DNA of 6,030 bases from CAYUYH01 sp964449175. GTDB lineage: Bacteria; Planctomycetota; Phycisphaerae; SM23-33. The stretch spans positions 1 to 6,030 of the forward strand of contig CAYUYH010000168.1 of NCBI GenBank assembly GCA_964449175.1. Direction: 5' to 3'. Numbering within the stretch: the first letter of the stretch is position 1; each line of letters begins with the position of its first letter. This document shows positions 1 through 4,107 of this stretch, piece by piece. Under the pieces are notes generated by a model. It was given only the letters and a program-made list of their open reading frames with translations, was not told the origin of the DNA and ran no database searches. A program made the translations under genes and the position numbers.

Positions 1-341
1 CCACGGGCGGCCAGGAGGTTGACGTTGGCCTTGGCCTGCTCATCGCAGACGATGGCCGTGAACTCGACGCCGCCCAGCGTGATTCGGTGGCCGACCTTGG
101 CCGGCGGCCGGCCTTTCTTGTCAGCTTCGGCATCGGCCAGGAGCCTACCCGGCTCGGCCTCCCAGAGCCGCTCGATGCTCCGTCGGCCCCATTCGACCTG
201 GAGCTGTTCGACGGCTTCGCCTGCGGCCAATGCCGAGCGGCTGGCGCGGCGGGCGGCGGCAGCCATCGCAACCGATGCGATCACCAGCACCGCCAGCACC
301 ACCAGCAGCACGAAGCCCGATCTGTTGCGCCTATCCGCCAT
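1..341 (-). CDS. gspK: Type II secretion minor pseudopilin GspK, N-terminal part, cut by window edge
   Basis: Translating back from ATG 341-339 gives 113 codons that run off the left edge without a stop. GspK caps the tip of the T2SS pseudopilus in a complex with GspI and GspJ. The N-terminus is a type IV prepilin signal: a basic leader (MADRRNRSG), predicted cleavage G9|F10, then a hydrophobic helix (about residues 10-30). Position +5 of the mature protein is Val14 instead of the usual Glu; lack of Glu5 is a known hallmark of GspK. Residues 100-109 (DEQAKANVNL) resemble the D...(K/R)xNxN segment early in the GspK globular domain. An AGGTGA ribosome site overlaps the gspJ stop, and only two bases separate the genes, so the two are probably translationally coupled. 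The identification rests on the signal, the missing Glu5, the NxN motif and the position after gspJ. The C-terminal domain cannot be seen. Confidence 0.85.
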   Translation of the reverse strand, partial: MADRRNRSGFVLLVVLAVLVIASVAMAAAARRASRSALAAGEAVEQLQVEWGRRSIERLWEAEPGRLLADAEADKKGRPPAKVGHRITLGGVEFTAIVCDEQAKANVNLLAAR

Positions 342-343
342 TG

Positions 344-349
344 TCACCT
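344..349 (-). promoter_or_regulatory. Ribosome binding site of gspK overlapping the gspJ stop codon
   Basis: On the minus strand AGGTGA is followed by CA and then ATG (341). The TGA of this motif is the gspJ stop codon. The AGG core sits five bases before the start. This fixes the gspK start and implies re-initiation or coupling between gspJ and gspK. Confidence 0.7.
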
Positions 350-895
350 GAGTGTGAAGTCTACAAGCTCGCCGCCCCGCCCCGCGCGCGTGACGACCAC
401 AGTAACCCGGCCGTCCTCCGGCATCGGCCGCCATTGACCGCCCGCCTCGCGCCGAACTACCTTGCCTGTGTGCAGCTCGATTCGCTCGACGCCGCACGCC
501 AGCAGGTCCGTCCTGTTTTTGGCTGCGTCGCTGTGCTGCGTCCGCACCAACCAGCTCGCCTCGCCGACTTCGCGAACCTCATATGCCACCGTCGTCGGCA
601 AGTGGACCAGCTCTCCCGAGTCATCAAGGCTCGCGAGCGTCCTTAGCTCGAAGCCCTGCTCCGTCGCCTGGACCTGACGTGCGTGGACCAGGTCCATCCG
701 CAGCACGCGCCGAAGCGCATCACGGCCGCCTGCGTCGCGCTCCCGCGACCGCGCAGCCGACTCCGCCCGGGCAAGGCCTACTGTCACAGCCAGCGCCGCC
801 GACGCCACTGCCGCGGCGATCGCCAGTGCAGCCAGAAGCTCAACGAGCGTCATCCCCAAATTGACTGTTGTTCTTGTCATGCAGTCTGGCGCCAT
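344..895 (-). CDS. gspJ: Type II secretion minor pseudopilin GspJ
   Basis: This 183-residue protein is a T2SS minor pseudopilin that joins GspI and GspK in the pilus-tip complex in the periplasm. The prepilin signal is clear: cleavage between G14 and M15, the mature start MTLVE with Glu at +5 (residue 19), and a hydrophobic Ala/Leu/Val-rich helix to about residue 42. The mature +1 residue is Met where Phe is usual. The remainder has the R-x-L-R-x-D-L segment (about 63-69) typical of GspJ after the helix, then a beta-rich domain (for example YEVREVGEASWLVR and VTVVVTR). An in-frame TAG lies two codons before ATG 895. Met6 (880) is the only other plausible start and would give a 9-residue leader; neither has a good Shine-Dalgarno sequence. 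It is preceded by a repeat-filled gap after gspI and followed two bases later by gspK. The assignment leans partly on gene order because minor pseudopilins diverge strongly. Confidence 0.85.
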   Translation of the reverse strand: MAPDCMTRTTVNLGMTLVELLAALAIAAAVASAALAVTVGLARAESAARSRERDAGGRDALRRVLRMDLVHARQVQATEQGFELRTLASLDDSGELVHLPTTVAYEVREVGEASWLVRTQHSDAAKNRTDLLACGVERIELHTGKVVRREAGGQWRPMPEDGRVTVVVTRAGRGGELVDFTLR

Positions 896-914
896 GCTCT
901 ACGTGGGACCGCTC

Positions 915-1068
915 TAAATCCGAAGCACGAATCTCGAAATCCTAAACAAACACCAATCCACCAAATCCAAATGCTCCAAACTGGCGGTCGGCGGGACCAT
1001 GTTGTGGTTCGCAGTTTCGGTCATTGGTGTTTGTGTGTTTGTTTCGGATTTAGAGATTCGGATTTCGG
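915..1068. repeat. Palindromic intergenic element, copy A (gspI-gspJ junction)
   Basis: An imperfect palindrome of about 150 bases fills the gap between gspI and gspJ and overlaps the end of gspI. The outer stem pairs 928-942 with 1046-1060 (14 of 15 match). The inner stem pairs 944-957 (AAACAAACACCAAT) with the segment starting ATTGGTGTTTGT at 1023. A very similar element lies at 1497-1650: aligning 928-1068 with 1505-1645 gives equal length without gaps, about 18-19 differences in 141 by hand count. It encodes no transposase and I see no target-site duplication. The GGATTTC-type words are typical of intergenic repeats I know from Planctomycetes and relatives. Transcribed with the operon it would form a long hairpin; its function is unknown. 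Confidence 0.85.
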
Positions 1069-1478
1069 GCTTCCTTTTGTGTTGGCGGCAGGATGATCTC
1101 CACGCGCACCGCGGGCTGCTTGGCACTGTCCGGCGGGAAGATCTCGACGGCCACAACCTCGCCGCCGAGTGCTTCCGCCTCTGCGACCTCGGCGCGGCTG
1201 GTCCGCCATCGCCAGCCGGCCTTGCCGGGCACGTCGCCCCCGCCTGAGCGCGGGAACTCATCTGCCTCCAGCCGCCACCAGCCGGCCAGCAGACCGTCGG
1301 CGATCGCCGCCGCCTCCCGCCGCACAGCTGAGCTTCGCGTCTGGGCGCTTAACCGCCCGGCCGCCAACACGATCGACGCCAGCAGCCCGCCGAGCAGCAC
1401 GGTCGCCGCCAGGACCTCAATCAGTGTGAGGCCCGACCTCGACTTGCCTGTCATCGCATTGTTCATCAGTCCCTGCAT
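1050..1478 (-). CDS. gspI: Type II secretion minor pseudopilin GspI
   Basis: This 142-residue protein is a T2SS minor pseudopilin that helps nucleate the pseudopilus with GspJ and GspK. The prepilin signal shows cleavage G16|L17, the mature start LTLIE with Glu at +5 (residue 21), and a hydrophobic helix to about residue 42. The small globular part has a WWRLE segment (67-71) and a W-rich strand (GWRWRT, 88-93), followed by beta strands (VVAVEIF, VRVEIIL), consistent with the compact GspI fold. A TGA lies two codons upstream of ATG 1478. Met5 (1466) and Met9 (1454) are alternative starts; Met9 would give a typical 8-residue leader, and an AGGGA sits close before Met5, so the start is uncertain. 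The last residues (about RNPNL) and the TAA stop lie inside repeat copy A, so the ancestral end was probably near PPTQK. Family identity rests on the signal, the size and the order H-I-J. Confidence 0.83.
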   Translation of the reverse strand: MQGLMNNAMTGKSRSGLTLIEVLAATVLLGGLLASIVLAAGRLSAQTRSSAVRREAAAIADGLLAGWWRLEADEFPRSGGGDVPGKAGWRWRTSRAEVAEAEALGGEVVAVEIFPPDSAKQPAVRVEIILPPTQKEARNPNL

Positions 1479-1496
1479 GGTTCAGGCGTCCCAAAC

Positions 1497-1650
1497 TCAA
1501 ATCTCGAATCTCGAAATCCTAAACAAACGCCAATCCGCCAAATCCAAATGCTCCAAACGGCCGGTCCGATGGGGAGTGGTGCGGTTTGTCGTTTTGGTCA
1601 TTGGTGTTTGTCTGTTTGTTTCGGATTTAGAGATTCGGATTTCGGATTTC
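1497..1650. repeat. Palindromic intergenic element, copy B (gspH-gspI junction)
   Basis: This is the sibling of the element at 915-1068 in the same orientation. The outer stem pairs 1505-1519 with 1623-1637, and the inner stem pairs AAACAAACGCCAAT (1521-1534) with the segment starting ATTGGTGTTTGT at 1600. Compared with copy A the first 54 bases differ at two positions and the last 50 at one or two, while the central 37 bases differ at about 15. It fills the gap between gspH and gspI and overlaps the final codons of gspH. No coding content is credible in it. Confidence 0.85.
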
Positions 1651-2151
1651 GCTCCGCGCAAGTGCTTCCAAGATGCCTCGCACCTGCGCGTCATCCGTTG
1701 TCTCCGTCACCTCGCCTGTCAGTCCGGCGAAGATCAGCCACCGCCGCTGCCGGCCCGGCCCTTCGATCAGCATCGCATACGTCGGCGCAAAGCCCAAGCT
1801 GCTGCACGCAACGCGTACGTTGCCGGCCGGATAACTCTCCGTCCCGGCCAGCAGGACGGCTGTGATCGTCAGGTCATCGCCGAGTTCGCACTCACCGCCG
1901 ACCGACTCGCCCGCCGTGTTGAGCCGGCGGATTCGCTTGCCGTCGGCGGTGAACTCCATCACGACTGGGCGGCCCTGCCCGCGACAGTAGCTCCGCGTCA
2001 GCTCGTCGAACTGACGCGCGCGCCGGCAGGCGTCGTCCATGTTCGCCGCCTTCATCGGAGCGGCGACCCTCAGCGCGACGGCCGACGCGGCGATGCCGAC
2101 TATCAGCAGCACCACGGTCAGCTCGATCAGGCTGAAGGCTTTTCGCGTCAC
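1627..2151 (-). CDS. gspH: Type II secretion minor pseudopilin GspH
   Basis: This 174-residue protein is a T2SS minor pseudopilin of the GspH/FimT type, placed in the upper part of the pseudopilus. It starts with GTG: an in-frame TGA lies upstream, no ATG is available in between, and AGGA sits eight bases before the GTG. The leader is only five residues (MTRKA), with predicted cleavage A5|F6, the mature start FSLIE with Glu at +5 (residue 10), and a hydrophobic helix to about residue 30. The -1 residue is Ala instead of the usual Gly, as in GspG here. The globular domain contains beta-rich segments (RPVVMEF, LTITAVLL, VRVACSSLG) and a late FAGLTGEV strand like the C-terminal G-x-x-G-x-(V/L) of GspH proteins. 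Residues from about S167 to L174 and the TAA stop are encoded by repeat copy B, so the original end was near LEALAR. Assignment is by signal, fold hints and position between G and I. Confidence 0.85.
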   Translation of the reverse strand: MTRKAFSLIELTVVLLIVGIAASAVALRVAAPMKAANMDDACRRARQFDELTRSYCRGQGRPVVMEFTADGKRIRRLNTAGESVGGECELGDDLTITAVLLAGTESYPAGNVRVACSSLGFAPTYAMLIEGPGRQRRWLIFAGLTGEVTETTDDAQVRGILEALARSEIRNPNL

Positions 2152-2159
2152 GGCCCAGT

Positions 2160-2163
2160 TCCT
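2160..2163 (-). promoter_or_regulatory. Ribosome binding site deciding the GTG start of gspH
   Basis: On the minus strand AGGA is followed by eight bases and GTG (2151-2149). No ATG occurs between the upstream in-frame TGA and the prepilin signal, so this site supports a GTG start. Confidence 0.65.
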
Positions 2164-2174
2164 AACGGCTCATG

Positions 2175-2263
2175 CGACACAGAGACGCAGAGGAACAGAG
2201 AGCAAGAAGCTCTTGTTTCTGAGCTGTTTCTTCTCATCTCTGACCCTCTGTGCCTCTGTGTCG
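2175..2263. repeat. Long imperfect hairpin repeat in the gspG-gspH gap
   Basis: The arms 2175-2202 and 2236-2263 are inverted copies built on ACAGAG/CTCTGT words, with 23 of the first 27 positions matching. The spacer of about 33 bases has further short complementarity (AAGAAGCTC against GAGCTGTTTCTT). It takes up most of the 129-base gap. It differs in sequence from the other repeats in the window but resembles CTCTGTG-type palindromes I recall from Planctomycetes and other environmental genomes. In the transcript it would form a stable stem just after gspG. There is no T-tract after the stem, so it does not look like an intrinsic terminator. A role in protecting the 3' end of gspG mRNA is possible but unproven. 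Confidence 0.85.
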
Positions 2264-2280
2264 AAAACACTCACCCACAC

Positions 2281-2724
2281 TCACCCTCGTCTGGCGTATT
2301 CCTTCAGCTTGTCGCTGGTGATGTCCGTGTCGATGCCCTCGCCGCCCTCGCGTCCGTCGGCCCCGTAGCAGATCACCTCGAAGGCAGACGTCGCCCCGGG
2401 GCAGTTGTACTGGTACGGCCTGTCCCACGGGTCGCGGGGCACGCTGCTCAGCAGCGGATCGGGCAGCTTCTCGCCCGGTGTGGTCAGCACGGCCAACCCC
2501 TCGTCGTTCGTGGGGTATCGCCCGTAGGCCGCGTAAAAACTCTCGACGGCCTGGGCGATGGTCGCGATGTCCGCGCGGGCGGTGTCGCGCTTGGCCTTGT
2601 TGAGGTAGCCGCGGACGTTCAGCGTCACCGCGCCTGCCAGCAGGCCGATGATCACGATCACCACCATGATCTCGACCAGCGTGAAGGCACGGCGAGCGAG
2701 GCCGGTGTTCTGTCTACAGGGCAT
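2281..2724 (-). CDS. gspG: Type II secretion major pseudopilin GspG
   Basis: This 147-residue protein is the main subunit of the T2SS pseudopilus, the helical fibre that pushes or gates substrates through the secretin. The prepilin leader is 13 residues (MPCRQNTGLARRA), with predicted cleavage A13|F14, the mature start FTLVE with Glu at +5 (residue 18), and a long hydrophobic helix to about residue 36. The conserved body follows: an alpha-helix with AQAVESFY, the YPTNDEGL motif (70-77), DPWDRPY (98-104) and the C-terminal loop YGADGREGGEGIDTDI (120-135), the calcium-binding signature of GspG. Length is normal for the family. The -1 residue is Ala. The ATG lies inside gspF (11-base overlap) with GGAG seven bases upstream, which indicates translational coupling. 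A hairpin repeat follows the stop, which may matter because GspG is needed in greater amount than its neighbours. Confidence 0.97.
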   Translation of the reverse strand: MPCRQNTGLARRAFTLVEIMVVIVIIGLLAGAVTLNVRGYLNKAKRDTARADIATIAQAVESFYAAYGRYPTNDEGLAVLTTPGEKLPDPLLSSVPRDPWDRPYQYNCPGATSAFEVICYGADGREGGEGIDTDITSDKLKEYARRG

Positions 2725-3913
2725 TGCTCAGCTCCAGGATTGGCAGGATTGTCGCGAAGGCTATCACGCCGACGAGTATGGCCATCGCCACGACCAGCAG
2801 CGGCTCGAGCGCCGCGCTCAGCCGCGCGGCCGCCAGCGCCACCTGCTGATCGTACGACGCGGCGAGCTGCTCCAGCATCTCCTCAAGGCGGCCGGACTCT
2901 TGTCCGACGGCAAGCATCTGGACGACCATCGGCGCGAACACGCCGCTGCGCCGCAGAGGCTCGGAGATGTCCGCACCGGCGGCGATGGCCGCGGCGTAGT
3001 CGTCCATGGCCTGGCGGAACATCTCGTTCCGCAACGTCCGGCGAACGACGGGCAGGGCGTCGGTGAACTGCAATCCGCTTCGCAGCAGCGCCGCCAGCAT
3101 CACGGCCATGCGGGAAGTGTTCTCCTTGGCCGCCAACGGGCCGACCAGCGGCAGCTTCAAGACGAGCCTGTCTGCCAGGCGCTTGCCCGCAGGCGTTGCC
3201 AACGCCGCGCGGACGGCGACGGCAACTGCCGCAGCCGCGCCGATGATCGCCCACCACCAGCCCCGCAGCAGGTCGCTTGCTGCCTTGACCAACAGCGTGA
3301 TCGCCGGCAGGGGTCGGCCCGAGGTCTCCAACGTCGACAGCAGGTTCGGCACGACGTAGGTCATCAGGAACACCGCCACCGCCACGCCGACCGCCAGCAC
3401 GATAGCTGGGTAGATCAGCGCCGTCGTCAGCCGGCTGGTCAGTCGCCCGGTGGTCTCCTTGAACTCCGCCAGCCGCTCCAGCGCTGCCGCCAGCGAGCCG
3501 GTGTTTTCGCCGACGGCTGCGATGCTGACCGACAGCTCGTCGAAGTAGTCGGCGTGCTTGGCCATGGCGTCGGCGAGATTGACGCCCGCGGCCACCTGGT
3601 CGGCCAGCGACTGCACGACGGCCTTGAACCGCCGGTGCTGCTGGGCGGTGAGCGTCTGGAGGGCGTCCAGCAGTGGTATGCCCGCGCCGAGAAGCGTGGC
3701 CAGCTCGCGGACGAACGCGACGACCTCGCCCTGACGCCGCAGCCGACGGCGCGCGGGCAATAGCGCGCGCCTCTTGCGCACCTGGCCCACGCGGAGCACG
3801 GTCATGCCGCGATTGCGCAGGTGATCCCTCGCCGCGGCGGCCGTGTCGGCGATCACAGTCCCGCCGGCCACCGAGGCGTCAAGGTCCATCGCTCTGTACT
3901 CGTAAACAGCCAT
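2714..3913 (-). CDS. gspF: Type II secretion inner-membrane platform protein GspF
   Basis: This 399-residue polytopic protein forms the inner-membrane platform that couples the GspE ATPase to pseudopilus assembly. It opens with the family signature MAVYEYRAMD, followed by a short cytoplasmic domain and an Arg-rich linker (about 46-60). Two T2SSF domains follow, about residues 66-188 and 270-391, each with its characteristic motif: VGENTGSL (134-141) and VGQESGRLEEML (336-347). Three membrane helices are apparent, at about 168-190, 217-237 and 366-391, the usual arrangement. The length is typical. The start is set by the conserved N-terminus, yet the bases directly before ATG 3913 are a heptamer repeat ending one base away, with no Shine-Dalgarno sequence. 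The 3' end overlaps gspG by 11 bases. It is separated from gspE by 194 bases. Confidence 0.97.
   Translation of the reverse strand: MAVYEYRAMDLDASVAGGTVIADTAAAARDHLRNRGMTVLRVGQVRKRRALLPARRRLRRQGEVVAFVRELATLLGAGIPLLDALQTLTAQQHRRFKAVVQSLADQVAAGVNLADAMAKHADYFDELSVSIAAVGENTGSLAAALERLAEFKETTGRLTSRLTTALIYPAIVLAVGVAVAVFLMTYVVPNLLSTLETSGRPLPAITLLVKAASDLLRGWWWAIIGAAAAVAVAVRAALATPAGKRLADRLVLKLPLVGPLAAKENTSRMAVMLAALLRSGLQFTDALPVVRRTLRNEMFRQAMDDYAAAIAAGADISEPLRRSGVFAPMVVQMLAVGQESGRLEEMLEQLAASYDQQVALAAARLSAALEPLLVVAMAILVGVIAFATILPILELSNAL
2732..2735 (-). promoter_or_regulatory. Ribosome binding site of gspG inside the end of gspF
   Basis: GGAG on the minus strand lies seven bases before ATG 2724 and within the last codons of gspF, supporting this start and coupled translation of the two genes. 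Confidence 0.65.
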
Positions 3914-3914
3914 T

Positions 3915-4079
3915 CGATTTCGGATTTCGGATTTCGGATTGCGGATTGGACTCCACGATCAGGTCATTGGCCACCGGACAGACAGCGACCGGTCGAGGAT
4001 CGGCGTGCAGACAGAAGCAGACTGCCGATGGCCGTTGGCTCCCTAATCCGCAATCCGCAATTCGCAATCCGCAATTCGC
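3915..4079. repeat. Inverted heptamer-repeat element in the gspE-gspF gap
   Basis: The left arm, 3915-3947, is a run of 7-base units of the form ATTTCGG/ATTGCGG. The right arm, 4045-4079, is an inverted run of the same kind (AATCCGC/AATTCGC). With the right arm reverse-complemented, 27 of 33 positions match. The central 97 bases include a smaller possible stem (ATCGGC at about 4000 and GCCGAT at 4024-4029) and the 9-mer GGTCATTGG (3962-3970), which also occurs in copies A (1019-1027) and B (1596-1604). The element is related in vocabulary to A and B, but its arms are in the opposite orientation. It ends one base before the gspF start codon and begins 28 bases after the gspE stop. No coding capacity is credible. 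Confidence 0.85.
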
Positions 4080-4107
4080 ACTTTGCTCTTGACCCTTGCC
4101 GTCGCGC

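Noticed and set aside
915..1650. CRISPR-like array or a pair of insertion sequences
   Set aside because: There are only two copies, about 577 bases apart with a gene between them, palindromic throughout and without spacers of regular size. No transposase or target duplication is visible.
1627..2151. Type IV pilus (PilA/FimT) locus as the identity of the pseudopilin genes
   Set aside because: The full E-F-G-H-I-J-K order, the GspG calcium-loop signature and a GspK-like protein without Glu5 fit a T2SS better than a pilus locus.
2175..2263. Intrinsic terminator after gspG
   Set aside because: The stem is long and imperfect and no T-tract follows on the minus strand, and gspH to gspK clearly continue the operon.
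1093..3066. A 657-codon open frame on the plus strand opposite gspI, gspH, gspG and part of gspF
   Set aside because: It crosses four well-supported minus-strand genes and three repeats. Its product is Arg/Pro/Ala-rich with no domain. Long antisense frames are expected in GC-rich DNA.
2648..3763. A 371-codon plus-strand frame opposite gspF
   Set aside because: The translation is Gln/Arg/His-rich with no recognisable motif and mirrors the gspF codon pattern; it is a shadow frame.
3879..4067. Small frames in the E-F element giving peptides with FGFRISDCG or SEIRNPKS
   Set aside because: These are translations of the heptamer repeat. Similar peptides often appear as spurious hypothetical proteins in repeat-rich genomes.
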